A stretch of DNA of 64,000 nt from Ligula intestinalis (GCA_036362985.1 JAYGXS010000004.1:65809835-65873834), one strand, 5' to 3'. Shown: positions 22,661-34,566, numbered from the stretch's first letter. Numbers and translations are program-made. The notes: generated by a model not told the origin, from the letters alone.

Positions 22661-23799
22661 ATGCTGAGTAAACAAATTACTTGCATTTGACAGATGTCTA
22701 ACATGGTTTCCTGTGAGTTTGCTTCCTGCATCTTTCAAGGAAAAAAATAGCTCAACCTTCTCGTCTAGTTTCACAAAATTTTTAGGGTTTCCACACCAGA
22801 GCGAAATGTTGTCAGGTGCACACACACTAAACAGTACAATATGCACATTGGTGAGGACGTTTCAGCGATAGCGATATATGACCAGAATGCAACTTTATCA
22901 TTGCTTTTTATATTTATCGCGAAGTTTTGCTCAAATATGACAAGATTGTCGTGGGAAATTATCTGCATTTCGCTGTATTTAAAAGATGGCACATGGCTAC
23001 ATTTTTTCGGCGGTTTTTGGTTATCGAGTACGTGGCTCTTTCGGGGGCGGACCGTTCACCAAAGTTGTAAGGTTTAACTGCTCACCAAGCCGTTGATGTA
23101 TAGCTCATGCAAAGGAAGCAAACGTACCAAATTGTGCCTACGTAGTGCCGTCGTTATGCCTCGTGATCAGTACTGGGCATTCTGAGCAAGTTAAGTTCGT
23201 TGTTGGCTTAAAAAGGGAACGAGAAAGCATCAACTTTTTATTACTTTTAACTCTAATTAAAACTTCAGTGGTATTATCACGGTTGAGGGGAATGTTCGCA
23301 TCCTAGGCGTGTACATGAGGAAAGAAGGAAGCGACTGTTCGTTCAATAACGCCAGGCTGGATGTGATTGTAGAGGATTACGTATGCCGATGACAGGTCGA
23401 TAAATCGATTGCCTACGTTCTCATAGGAGGCTCAGGCTGGTTATGCATGACTGTCCCCTATCACTGTTGGTAGCTTTGGATTCCAGTAAGAGTTAAAAAG
23501 CTCAGACGATTAATACCATGATTCTGGCAAGCGAATAGTGTTCTCCATTATCGCTGATATGAGGGTGCAGAAGAGTGGAATTGCGTGTGAGTTGTCCAGC
23601 AGATTCGATTTGGAAATTGTGACAAATAGCCACTGTTAAGAGCAGTGACTCCGTAAGTCACCAGCATGTCAAGCCCTTCTCCTGGTGAGTGCGCAACCAG
23701 CATTGCAGTTCCTCCTCATTCCCCAGGAGTCCAAAATGCGAGTCTTTGTGTTCCGCACAATACTTCCGCAGAGAACGATTTTCTTCACGGCAAAACATC
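22661..23799 (-). CDS. Partial gene, two phase-matched exons, function unknown
   Basis: Exon a is 23662-23799: acceptor AG at 23800-23801 after a pyrimidine-poor 'GTCTAGCTTACAG', donor GTGACT at 23656-23661. It reads one base then 'MFCREENRSLRKYCAEHKDS', 'HFGLLGNEEELQCWLRTHQE', 'KGLTC' and TG. Exon b is 22661-22826: acceptor after 'ATTGTACTGTTTAG', donor GTAAGC at 22655-22660. It reads T then 'VCAPDNISLWCGNPKNFVKL', 'DEKVELFFSLKDAGSKLTGN', 'HVRHLSNASNLFTQH'. Joining TG+T gives a Cys codon and keeps the frame. Composition is non-repetitive and cysteine-containing. I do not recognise the family; further exons must exist on both sides. What is seen is open frames with fitting splice sites; that they form one gene is inference. 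Confidence 0.4.
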
Positions 23800-25359
23800 C
23801 TGTAAGCTAGACCCAGCGATTGCGTCACCATAGCAAGAGAAGCAGTGTCTGTTGCATGAATCGACTTGGTGGTCAACTTTATCGGAAATTGGGGTCTCTC
23901 ATAACCCAGGCAATTTTTTGAGATGTTAACTTTCTATCGTCCAAACTCTTACTATCGCCCTAGTGTATGACATTGTTTTTTGTCGTACTCCACTGTCTAG
24001 GAGAGTGCGAAACGGAAGAGAAGCGCTGAACATTCGGAATTTGGCCGGAGTACGGGGTGATACTTTATGGAAAGCCTAGCAATATTGCCGTTGACTTGAC
24101 CCAAGTAAAATTGGCTGTGCTCACACGAGCACTGCGACTCGCCTAGTTTACCAGAACTACACTGACATGGAGGATATCCTCGTGTGAGTACCGCTAATCA
24201 GCTCAGAATATCTCATTTTGGTTACTCTTCTCCGGCCTTGGGCAACGCCTTATAATAGCCCTGCAAATACTGTCACGCACAAAATTGTCCGTCTGCTACA
24301 CTACTTTCACCTTGAAGCTATTGTCAATACTTGCATAAATTAAATCGTGAATAAACAATTAACACATGGGCTGCAGAGAAAATATGATTTTTTAAAGAAG
24401 GCGGCCATGACGAATGTAGTCTTCGAGGCCGCAGAATATCAAGCGCAATTCGAGTTCAAACATGGAAGCTAATTTTAGATCTTAACAGAAGTTGCCTTCG
24501 TTGCTTCCTATGTAACTCCGCACAGGTTCGTAGAAATCTGAGAACGGTATCGTTGGATATCAAGATGAATTCCTAAACTTTCCTGAAATCGCATAGGAAA
24601 TTAAGCAGTTTGCTACCTAAGCACAATAGCAGTTAAACCTGAACGCCAACCGGCACACAATGTATGCCACAAACGAACAGACCAGACAGAACCGTTCCAC
24701 CAACACTCCATCAAGATCAGCTGTATCGACGCGGATGCGCCCCACCCCATTTACTTACAAAATAACGCACATAAGGAAATATCGTCTCTATTTACATTTA
24801 TACACATTATCCAAATAGTGGATAGAATCTGGAAAAGAAAATGAAAGCGCGCAGATGTCCTTTTCATGTCGGCATTCAGAAAGAACTCCTCTTAGAACCG
24901 TGATGATGTTGTTCTTGACCCCGTTGCTGCAAAATGCTGGGTTCGTAGGAGTCCTTAGTGTGTTGAGCGTAGTTACGACGAACACGTAGGTGTGAGAGGC
25001 AGGTGGATCTTCGACGGATATTTTGTGGCAGGGGAGTCAGAGGAGAACCACGGAGAACTGGAGAGCACAGGAACTGTCAAAACCAAGGGAAGAAGTTGAT
25101 TAATGGGAGCAATTATAAGCACATATAAACACGCGTGACCACACGCACCACAATTACTGACGAAACTGTAAGGCACCCTCGATTTTTTCCTATACAGCGT
25201 TGACGAATAAAAGCAGTTGCGTTACATGATTTTAAATACAGACAGGTCCCAAACAGGCGCCGTCTGTCGTCTCGGGCTCGAGAACCTAACCACAAGACAG
25301 CGGTCGCAAGCAAATCTATTTAATAGCGGTCCACATTCGCCATGTCACGGTGCCGTCAT
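23800..25359. other. Unassigned region
   Basis: No supported gene. A minus frame at 24788-24985 ('CSNGVKNNIITVLRGVLSEC') is gene-like but ends at a stop without a clear splice donor. No repeat with a partner in the window. Confidence 0.3.
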
Positions 25360-26130
25360 GGTTGGTTAGTAGCCCTTGTTGGATCAGGGGTTCCCACCGG
25401 AGTCCAAACTGGGTGCAGTTGGGAGACGGAGAAAAGCCACAACCTCGGCCGGCTTGAGCCAAAGGTCCACGGGGATGAGTTGGGTGCCTGGCCGGGAACT
25501 GCAGGCGAAGAGATGACGGCAGTCATGCGGCGAGACGCCGCAGTCGGGACAGCAGTCAAGTATGGACGGATCGAGCCTGTGTTGGTACTGGCGAAGGAGC
25601 ATGCAGTAGCCACTGCGTAGCTGCACCAGGGTACAGCGAGTCACCCTTGGGAGAAGCTGTTCCGAGGCCGCAATCGGAGGTGGATAGCCACCCAGAAGGA
25701 CCGGGGGGTGGTAGGTGGATTTTGCGTCCACAAGGGCTCTCTGGTGAAGGCGCTAGTAGCCTCTCCTGATGGCGGAGCCATCAACGGGTAGATCCGAGAG
25801 AGAGAGAGGAGGCGACAGCTGCCTTGTGGAGACCCCGGATAGACGTCCGAACGTTACGGCTAGGCTCAGGAGCGTTGCAACGATGGTGGTTCGGATGGCC
25901 AGGTTGTGAACAGGTCCACCAGAACGGTGCCGTCATTGGGACTTGTAGCGTTTATAAGGCAGTCGGTGCGCCAGACCTCAGCCCTCCGTGTCTTGCTAAG
26001 ACTGTGGCTGTGGGTCCGCAACTGCTCATTCGCCGGACCCAGGAGTCTGTTTATTTCGCAGGTAAGCTTTGCTGAAGACCGTTCCACTATCCGCCACCTG
26101 TTGATACACCAGGTGGCCAGCATTTAGGCT
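25360..26130 (-). mobile_element. Jockey/CR1-type LINE RT tail
   Basis: Minus frames read 'PVDGSAIRRGY' (about 25770), 'RALVDAKSTYHPPVLLGGYP', 'LPRVTRCTLVQLRSGYC', 'LDPSILDCCPDCGVSPHDC' and 'RHLFACSS', ending 'FLRLPTAPSLDSGGN'. This is the C-terminal end of a LINE RT with its C-x2-C-H-C segment, related to 17041-17900. The part above 25860 has no clear domain. Frameshifts and stops are present. Confidence 0.75.
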
Positions 26131-26629
26131 ACGTAGTAGCCCACCTTCCCAGTTGCTGTGTGTAGTCAATTAAGTAGATAGCAAGACATGTCAAACTGTT
26201 AGAAGCACAAAAATTCAGTCCCGTCGGATGAATACGTGGACTCGCCCATACAACTTCGGCAGAAGTTAATTATTGTCTTCGCCAACACAAATTATGCACA
26301 AAACTTAACCGGTTCGTCTGATTCAAATTCGTGTTATTAAGGTAGGGGACCGCATGAGCATAGTCGATGGAATTAATTCAGTACCTGAAGACCATGACAG
26401 CCAGAAGCGCTAAGAAATTTATTCCGTCGTCACTGAAAATGATATTTTGCTGCACGAAAAATGAACAGGTCAGCAAACATCGGGGAACCAACGCACACAA
26501 TCGTGACTAATTCCCCTAGAGGGCGGACAGGGTGCTGTTATGCGATTCCGCACATCAAGATGCCACTAAGACTGATAGACACGTTCAATGATATTAAATA
26601 TGCATGAGCAATATACACACAAGGCTTAC
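26131..26629. other. 3-prime side of the RhoGAP gene
   Basis: The RhoGAP gene must continue here because its exon at 26630 ends in a splice donor. One possible terminal exon on the minus strand follows 'AAATTTCTTAG' (near 26413) and reads to a TGA near 26328, but it has no supporting motif. Otherwise nothing is recognised. Confidence 0.3.
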
Positions 26630-29600
26630 CTCCACCGGCTCAAAGAACTCCGACCCCGAGCTGATTGAATTGTCAATGCCTGGTCCCGAAAAAATGGGAC
26701 TGTGTGGGATTGCATCCTCCAGGCAACTGTCAAACTCCTCCTCGAAACTTATTTCCTCGAAGACCGGCTGTTGTTCCTCCACCACTGTGACTGTTGCCAC
26801 AGCCTGACTCCGCTTGACCGGTCGAAAGCGTGCAATATCCGAATGGCCCGGCCGACGGAAGGGCGAGGCCAGGACACTGATGATGGGACAACAGAAGGGC
26901 CCACAACGACCGTCAAGAGAGGTGGACGACGTGGTGGCCTCACCGTCCTTCGGGGCAGCAACAGCGACACCCTGATCCGTCGACCCAAGCGCTGTTATGT
27001 TCTTAGAGCAAGGTCGTTTGGCGAGGGAGCCAGCAGGTCTTTCAGACGCTTTTCGCTAAAAGGAAATGGAACTGTCGATAAGTGTATGATCTAGGGGGAT
27101 AAACTCGCAACTGCTGACCAACCAAAATCACGTGCGCTTAAGGGATCATACTAAGTGCCTGTGGACCTGATGCAATATATCTATCTCCACAAAAGTCCGC
27201 GGGTACCGTGCATCTGCATGGTCTCTTCTTCTATACGGCTGCGAATATTGGGGCACGCATTTGGAGGAACAAAAACTCGAGGTATTTGATTACTACTGCA
27301 TGAGGACCATCCTTCGAATGAAGTATACGGACTTTGTCGCAATTGACGCAGTTTGCACTCGCCGCGACATCATCGTATGTGTGCACCACATTCGGATTCT
27401 GCTAACTTCTTCCACATTACTCTTAAAATCATACTAAGATTGAACACACCCCAATCCCTTTTGGTTTTCACCGGGAAGATATCCGAATTAGTGCCACAAG
27501 GTGCCCCTACCAACCAAGTCGGGTTGTTGAGTGTTGCAAAGATATGCCATGTAATTAGTTATGTATCAAAGACTTACGCGTGCAACATCACGACCTCCGG
27601 CTTTGCTGAGCGGAGTTAGTGAAGGCGAGGAGAGGGCGTCCCGAAGGCGTTTGTACTCCACTTGCAGGGCTGGCGTGAGCCCCCCATTGGAGTTGTTGAT
27701 CCGCTGGATTAGGCACAGCTTGCGCGGGTCTGTGTCCGGCAGCGCTTGCACGGTGGCACAGAGTTCAGCCACAGCAAATTCTGTTTCTGAGAGGCGACTG
27801 GATGGCGTGCCCTCAGCGCCACCGTCGGCGCTTGGATCAGCATAAACAACACCAGTGTAGATCACTACTGGCGAGGATAGCGCCCGCCTTCCCGGTTCGT
27901 CCGCAGAAGGCGGCTGGCTGATATCGGTGCCGCTGCCGCAGCTATCAACACCTGAATCGGCAGAGCTGGCTAGGGATTCTGTTGAGTCTGGAGGTAGGTT
28001 GCGGATGACATCCTCCGCTAGTGTAGTTGGCACCGAGAAGATGCCCCTAGAGCCCTGTTCGATCATCAGTGTGGCCAACCGAGCGAGGTTCGCGTACTGT
28101 CGATGGAGTTCGGCAGCTGGGGTCTGAAGGGGGGGGGGGGGGGGGGGGGGCTTATTAAGAAAAGGACGCTCAATCTACCGGTACAATAACTGATTGTTAG
28201 TAGCCTGCGAATAGCTTACCCCGATTGGCGCAAAGAGTGGTGGACCGAACACAGTTCCCAAGTTCTCTGCAGACATTTTGTTAAGATGCGAGTGCTGCAG
28301 ACATTGACTCAGCAGGTCCAGAAACCGCCTAAGTAATTGCTGATTCTTTTCCGGCAGCAAAAGTCGGAGAATTCTCAGGGCTTTCAGTTGTTTGGCGATC
28401 GCTACCTTGTAGTCCAGGGGCGAGAGCGGGACCCGAGTTCCACTGTCATCCAGATTGCCCATCGTCAGACCTGGAGCAAAGCGATATGACAGTATTAGAG
28501 ATAGAAGCACCCCATTGGAGAATGTGTATATTGATAACCTGCCGACGTGAGTGGCTGGGTAACTTACTTGATACTGCCGAAAAGATGGGGAGGAGTTCCC
28601 TCGTCAGAATGGGTTCCGGCATGTCATGTAAGACATTCTTCAGGGTGGCAGCATAATCGTGAACATTAAAAGCCTCCCCTGTTGACTGCTCAGTCTCCAC
28701 CGCAGGCTGCGAGCGACCGGTGCCAAAGTTGTGAGCTGCAGTGACGTAGCGGTTTTTCCGATTTCGACGAATACAGCCGACAGTTGATGTGAGCGGCAAC
28801 TCAACCTCGCTGTCAGAAAGTATGCGTCGACGGAGCTCACGTTGTCGAAGGACACTGCCAGTCTTGCGAAATATGCCCTCTGTTTTCAGATCTACATAAG
28901 AAGACGACAATAAATCATAATACTTAATGAGAGCAGAAAAAAGTTCTTATATTGCCTAAGTAATAGTAGGTTATAAAAACACACATGGAACAAGGCGGTA
29001 GTCGATTTAAACATCTCAAATGGGGGCTTACAGTCATCCTGGAGAAGAAGATCCATGAGTTTTGAAACGTTCTGGTAGACGTGGTCTTTACCGTTCACGG
29101 CATCCGCTAGACTGACATTTGGTGCCTGGGACATGTCTGAAAAGAAACGAGAATTTGTCAAGTAGGAAAATTGTATTTAGCACGCAATACACGTGCAGCC
29201 TTAACGATAAATATTGTCCTCACGGTCGCTACAGAGGCTGCTGATGCCACTCTCAACTTTTGACCCGGGAGATAATATTAATGAGACTAACTTGATTCTA
29301 CAGCTCAAAAGGCCCGCGTCGCAACCGTGACCACCCACTCACCTCACAAGGGTGCGGGAAGGGGACGACCAAAGACAGCCGACGGGTAACTGCGCGCGAT
29401 AAATAACTGCGGTAGGGTGACAAGGCGTAACTAACTAGCTAACAAGGGGGGGGGGGGAGAAGCACCAGCACGCCGCTGACGCATCCGACACCGATACTTG
29501 GCAAGTCGCCAAGGTCTCGGGGCCGCCATAAAGGACCATAAACCTGTCAGACACCGGGTCTAAATATATCTAAGATAATAAAGTCTATGCGCAACTCACG

Positions 29601-29888
29601 AGGTTCGGTGACCGTGCTGGAGGTGTACTTGGAGGAAGCCTGTGGCAGCTGTGCGAAGCGTGTCCAGGCCCGAGTTCGTCGGATGGTCGAGTAGAGGATG
29701 TTGCCGTCTGCGCCATCCTGCGGCCGGCTGGTACCGATGCGCGTGGGGGAGAATTCGGCAGGCAGGTCAACAATGAGGGAGAGATGGAATTTGCAGAGGC
29801 TCGCAAAGTGCTGGGGGCGCCTCTGACGAAAGAGGGGGAGTTCAGTGCACTCAGTGGTTGAGGCGAGGCGCCTGGCATAGCTGATCAT
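26630..29888 (-). CDS. Rho GTPase-activating protein, ARHGAP19-like (3-prime end incomplete)
   Basis: Six exons join in frame: 29600-29888, 29032-29136, 28568-28891, 28220-28470, 27578-28123, 26630-27055 (1941 nt, 647 codons). All five introns are GT-AG with matching phases; a donor GTAAGCC at 26621-26629 shows at least one more exon. The RhoGAP domain begins in exon 2 ('YQNVSKLMDLLLQDD'). Exon 3 has the arginine-finger loop 'LKTEGIFRKTGSVLRQREL' and 'DMPEPILTRELLP'. Exon 4 has 'KALRILRLLLPEKNQQLLRR' and 'NKMSAENLGTVFGPPLFAP'. RhoGAPs speed GTP hydrolysis on Rho GTPases; ARHGAP19 acts on RhoA in division. Exon 5 'LCATVQALPDTDPRKLCLIQ' resembles the ARHGAP19 segment after the domain. An insert of about 35 residues (ending 'QPAVETEQSTGEAF') separates helices in exon 3. 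The start ATG is tentative, since an acceptor-like 'TTGCTTGTAG' precedes it in frame. Confidence 0.85.
27100..27395 (+). mobile_element. RTE-like LINE fragment in a RhoGAP intron
   Basis: The plus frame reads 'LLLYGCEYWGTHLEEQKLEV', 'FDYYCMRTILRMKYTDFV' and 'CTRRDII'. This is the conserved C-terminal string of RTE-type LINE reverse transcriptases (LYGCE.W...E...L.VFD..CLR.I). It lies inside intron 27056-27577, antisense to the gene. Short and inactive. Confidence 0.75.
28129..28150 (+). repeat. 22-base G run forming an intron C tract
   Basis: On the gene's strand this is a run of 22 C directly before the acceptor TTCAG of exon 27578-28123, so the polypyrimidine tract of that 96-bp intron is almost pure C. 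Confidence 0.9.
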
Positions 29889-29894
29889 AACGGT

Positions 29895-30869
29895 CTACAA
29901 GCAAGGCAAGAAGAAATATGGTCATTAGAGGAGTCCGTTCTTGTCAAAAATATTCGTCCAATACCCTACTGCATCATTGTGATGCACGATTTTTGGTACA
30001 GCTACACAGCTACCACGATTGATAGCATCCGACAGATAGCTTGGGCAGACGTCATTGAGCTGTCTCGAATAGCAGCTAACAGCATTGCCAGCAGCGATGA
30101 CCCTCCGAGATAACAAAATGGACCTATCACTCGCCCTTTGCCTGTTAGACACGAATCGGCCTTATGACTGTACCCCTAAGGACATTCCCTATACGCTCGA
30201 TGGTACGTAATGTACAGCTCAAACAAATCCCCACGTATGCAGATCCCACAATGTTGTATTTTAAGGCATCGTCTCCTGAACCCCTTCATTTACCTCTAAA
30301 TTAGATAACGGATAGGCCCCGTTCGCAAAAAAAGGTGGATTTGCGCCTTATTCTCGAGAAACCAGGCTTAGACTACAGGTTGGGGTTAATTCTAGGGCAA
30401 CATTTAGGGCTATATTTAGTAGCATCTATAGGATGAGGCATATCATATCAGTTCTTCGGAATTACGTACAGCGACACATTTAATAATTCGAAAGGGCGTT
30501 CCTACTACCATATCCAGTTTAAGGGATCCATATATAAATAATCCTTACGCACACCCCTTCCGAATATTTTGATGCATTTTAAAGTCCACGTTACACTTCT
30601 CGCGGGGAAAATTTACACAAATTTGGTGCCAGATTACATCAATTAGCCTGGATTCTTTGATATCAACAAATTTCGAGACAGCTCATCAGCTGCATCTTGT
30701 CGTTGCATAAGAATGTTAACGAAGACACATACAAGAGTGGTAAATCTCACAGAATTACTGGTAACAGCAAGGAACCTGAGTCAGTTTAAAAATTAATCAA
30801 TAAAGGACGGGAACGTTAAGTCAACATATGGGGAGTAGTGGATGGGAGAAGTTAACGAAAAACACGTGG
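29895..30869. other. 5-prime flank of the RhoGAP gene, unassigned
   Basis: A 75-residue minus frame at 29925-30152 has no motif. 30160-30870 is AT-rich with degenerate 'ggttggggttaattctagggc' words. The promoter would be expected here or further upstream, but I cannot identify one. Confidence 0.3.
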
Positions 30870-31400
30870 GAAATTAAATTAAATGGCCAATCACCAGGGC
30901 AGTTGGAGGTTGACGACATGATCAAGCTGCTTGCATAGGTCAGGTTTCTCCCACCGTATGTATGCAGCTTCTAAATAGCGCAGGATTCGGTTTGTTTGGG
31001 CCCGAACAAGTACTCGAAACGCTGTTTTAACGTCGACAGAATGACCGCTGCCTAATAGATGCTTGGTAATGGAGGACCTTGGTATTCTGTCTTCTTGCTT
31101 CAAAAGCCAATTAGGCAAGTGCTCAGCGGCCCTGGCTGCGAGTTGCCTTTGCGTGCGCCCAATGTATTTGCATCCGCAATTACATGTGAATTCGTAAACA
31201 CAATTGGAGGTGGCGTGCAATGGCAGAGCATCCTTTGGCCGTTTTAATGGAATACTTTTGGTAGAACTTAAGAAGACTAATTATGCTGCGTTCTAGGTCC
31301 TTTCTATCGTATAGCGTAATCGTCGCTTGATTGTGTTGGAAATGTCATCACCTTTGAATGGTAAGGATATCATGACGGGTTTTTTTTGGAACTGACTGTT
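30870..31400 (-). mobile_element. Penelope-like element C-terminal region with GIY-YIG nuclease
   Basis: Open minus frame 30891-31220: 'HATSNCVYEFTCNCGCKYIG' (CxC and YIG of GIY-YIG), 'RTQRQLAARAAEHLPNWLL', 'SSITKHLLGSGHSVD', 'AFRVLVRAQTNRILRYLEAA', 'YIRWEKPDLCKQ'. Upstream, 31225-31395 decodes as 'PVMISLPFKGDDISNTIKRR', the end of the RT part. The GIY-YIG domain nicks DNA during PLE insertion. The domain is about full length and uninterrupted, the best preserved in the window, but the RT is lost and upstream frames are broken. Closest relatives in the window are 40945-41487 and 42240-42560. Confidence 0.85.
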
Positions 31401-33019
31401 CCAGAAATTTTGGCCGTAGGGGAAAAACACCTTCAAATTAGCCTGGCGTTAAAGTAGTTCTGCGCCGCATGGGAGAATACGCCCTGCCCCCCTCTGGGCC
31501 GCTGTCTGCCACCTCGCACCTGCCGCCCCACCTCTCTTACTAAATGAATGAGGGTGATAATTGCCGACTGCATGAGCCAGAATTATGGACTGAGCCATGC
31601 GCGTGCCCACCTGTTTGAGGGCGCGAACGCCCCCGCACACCGCTCCCCCCTTCGCGCCAGTAGCTGTCTGTTAATCCTGAACTTGCCCATCCACGCGAGT
31701 CGGATTAAGCTTCCAAACTGTCAACACACGGTTTTGGTCGCGATAAGACGTTGTCAATTGTACTGAATATTGTTCACACTTGGCATGGCAGTTTTGTCCG
31801 GTTTTTGCCGGCCACGACACTGCGGCTGCATATAATCGCAATGCCACAACCGCCAATGGCACATAGGATCAGTTTACGATTATTGTCATCAAAAGATACC
31901 CAGACCGTGAAGTTGGTGTCTGGTAGCTTAATACAAGAAATAGGATCAATGGCCAAGCCTGAGGCGACCAGCTGCATGGGTTTAACAGCGGTTGAACAGG
32001 CCTTGTTGTACTAAATGGCAACAGTGCAAGACGCTCGAGAACACAAGTTATGAGTAAATATTTACTTCATAGAGCTCGTGGGATCTGTCCATCTCCCTTG
32101 ACGACTGCATTAAGCGCTGCTTCTTCGGTAAGGAAGGAAGCCGTAGGCAGGTTGGGGAACCTTAGAAACATGCAGACCTAACCCCAAAATATAAGGGATT
32201 AGTGTCGCTCTTTAGTTGTCATTGCTCCCCAGTTTACAGCCGAAGCATGTAGTCGCGGAGCTACGAACGGGCTGATAATATACAACAAATACAGATTGAT
32301 ATTAGGAAAGGCCAAATAGACAGTATATTTTCATACGCACGGCCCCCAGACAATGCGCAATAAACAGCCAGTATAAAGGGTTTAAATTTAGTAATTTTGA
32401 AAGCAAAATGTGAAAGTGTGCTGCTAGCTTACAGGACCAATAACAGTACATACAAAATGCGAACGAGCTCAAGGAATATGGAGTTTTAATGAGTTACGAT
32501 TAGGAAACTTTATATAGGCATCGATTAAGAGACTTTCTACTTACCTCGAGATGTTTAGCAGGCTCACGCGCAGGAACAGGAGTACTTCCGATCATTATGT
32601 GTCTAAAGCCAGATGTTGCCTTTCCAGCTTCATGTAATGGCTTATATTGCTGCCGCCCCTGGGGGCAGGAATGCTGATTGTTCATTGGCTAAGTTGTAAG
32701 TGTAAGGTCTGGCCGTGTGAGCCAATAGGCGACGTCTATTCGCTGACTGGTCAGTCTCAGAGGCAGGCCCGCTCGGGGGGAGGGGGAGCGGGACGGGGGG
32801 GAATGTAAACCCACTGATCCAGACTAGTGCGAACAAATGCCCCTCCCTGCGTCGTCCCAAATGCAAGCCAACCACTGCGGAACTAGACCGGCATGGAGCG
32901 CTGCAGGCACCTTTGTTTGGGGGATAGGGCGCACGACCCCAGCTGACCAGACAAAGCCTTAACCACACTCGCAGTCGTACCAAGGTCCTACAACCAGCCA
33001 ACAAGACCTACTATGTACA
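31401..33019. other. Unassigned region
   Basis: GC-rich parts at 31460-31680 and 32640-33000 give long compositional frames on both strands without domains. 32030-32640 shows nothing. No repeat partner is visible in the window. Confidence 0.35.
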
Positions 33020-33830
33020 ATTCTTAGCTCGAAAGCGGCGACTGTCAGCGAAGTTGAACTAATGCCCTGTTTCGTAGGTGTGAGTTGCAACTTGTGATGA
33101 TTCGTCGCCTAGTCGCATGGCCTGCTTGTGTTCACGTATACGAAACAGGCCATGAGTTCAACTTTGCTGCCGTCAAGGTACTCGCCCACGTGGGAAACAA
33201 GACGAGCAGAGAATTTATCGAAGCCTGGTCCACGGACAGGAAGTCAGTCAACCGATGTATCGAATAGGCGCCGGCGTACAGGGCTTTACGCTATTGCAAA
33301 CGATCACATCCAGACGCCCGCCGTAATCAATTGGCCCAAAATCCTCCATAATCATCCCACTGTCGACGCTGACGTGGCCATTTGGCGTCCAAGCCTACAT
33401 AATCCCTCGCTTCTCATCCTCCTTCCCTTCTCCTATGACTTTTTTAATTGCCCATCCCTCCCACCATAACTCTTACTTGTTTTGTTGACGATTCTATTTC
33501 TGTAAATATTTCCACCCAACTTGTCGTTCTTGCCTACTGGCACAGGCCAGCACAGCCCTCAGTGGCAAGTCGGCAGCACACACAATTATTGATTTTCTGC
33601 ACGTTCAAAATTTTAGTGATTGTACACACGCCCCAAGTAGCTTCCACAATTGTTACTGTTTCTCCACCTCTGACGATGGGCTCTTGTAAGAGCTCGAAAG
33701 CTCAGGACAAAATAAATTTTGTTCCAGTGATCGACCATATGTCTCCTTTACCAATAGAAATGCCCGGAATACGAGTATTCTCTCGCATTCGCGATGAACT
33801 CGATTTAACTATAATCAAATGAGCTCACGA
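33020..33830 (+). mobile_element. Penelope-like element 3-prime end (GIY-YIG tail plus ribozyme-like motif)
   Basis: The frame 33085-33267 reads 'TGHEFNFAAVKVLAHVGNKT', 'SREFIEAWSTDRKSVNRCIE' then a stop; this is the end of the PLE GIY-YIG nuclease, matching 1110-1258. The untranslated tail (33268-33830) includes a well-formed hammerhead-like motif at 33670-33708, followed by the 'gacaaaataaa' end. The part upstream of 33085 is scrambled. Inactive. Confidence 0.75.
33670..33708 (+). ncRNA. Hammerhead-like motif, PLE class, best copy
   Basis: CTGACGA (33670-33676), then T, then GGGCTCTT/AAGAGCTC as a strong helix II (33678-33685 with 33688-33695), then GAAA (33696-33699) and GCTC. Here AGCT forms a two-pair palindromic helix III and C33703 is the putative cleavage base. 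Helix I is short (CCT before the core with AGG after). PLEs are known to carry minimal hammerheads with tiny palindromic helix III. The unpaired T between core and helix II departs from the canonical form. Confidence 0.5.
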
Positions 33831-34410
33831 ATTCAACAGCCGCCACGGCGACCCGAATCGCGTTTGGAAGTGGTCCATTGGCTTTTTCAGCTGAACGAGC
33901 AGTTATCTTCATCAAATTATTCTAAACGGAGTTTCTTCCCTCCTTTCAATTCTGATTAAAAACAAAGAAACACACCTTTTAGCCTGGAAACGTGGTCAAT
34001 AATACCAACAAAATTGCCGTACTCCAGGATTTCCATACAACTTCAGCAGTTAGCCTTCAAATGGCTTATGCGGTTTTCTAAGTGATTCGACGCGTTGCCG
34101 AAGGTAGAAAATTAGAGACCCTCTTCCAATGAATTTCACAACTGAAGTTGGGGATGACAATCGCAGAAACACGTGTAATGCAAGACTTCAAGTGCATAAT
34201 GTCTCCGTGAAGGGGGGGAAGAGAAATTGTAAGTTTTCCAAAAGGCAACTGTTGTTTTGGCTGTACTGTTATATCTGACAGACATATAAGAAGCATTAAG
34301 AAACAATAAGCTATATAAGTCAACTTATCCAAATCGATGAAAAAGTCAAGTGTGAAAAGACGCATCGATAAAAAATCTTAATTTTCAAAGGTCCAATGTC
34401 TACCACTCAC
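33831..34410 (-). other. Region with a weak candidate exon
   Basis: After 'TTATATGTCTGTCAG' (minus; exon from about 34285) a frame reads 'YNSTAKTTVAFWKTYNFSSP' and 'PSRRHYALEVLHYTCFCDCH', ending at a stop near 34152. Its phase would fit the exon at 34411-34566 (CT+A gives Leu). Low confidence; no family recognised. Confidence 0.25.
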
Positions 34411-34566
34411 AGGGTACAGATGGGGTCGTAAGTAGCCATATTAGCCCCTTTTTCGTTTTGCTTCAGGGTCATAAATCGAGCAACCACTTCTATTGAATGA
34501 ATATTTATACCAGTCGTAGTCACCTTCAAATTACAATCAATAATTTGCTTTGCTGCGGCCAAAAGT
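34411..34566 (-). CDS. Candidate internal exon, unknown protein
   Basis: Bounded by a strong acceptor (CCCCTCCTTTCTCAG, AG at 34567-34568) and a GTGAGT donor (34405-34410). It reads 'LLAAAKQIIDCNLKVTTTGI', 'NIHSIEVVARFMTLKQNEKG', 'ANMATYDPICT' with one base before and two after. Composition is that of a soluble globular protein. I do not recognise it. A possible following exon in the right phase is noted for 34152-34285. Confidence 0.4.

Noticed and set aside
32642..33004. 120-residue minus frame, proline-rich
   Set aside because: GC-rich sequence open on both strands without any recognisable domain or splice signal.
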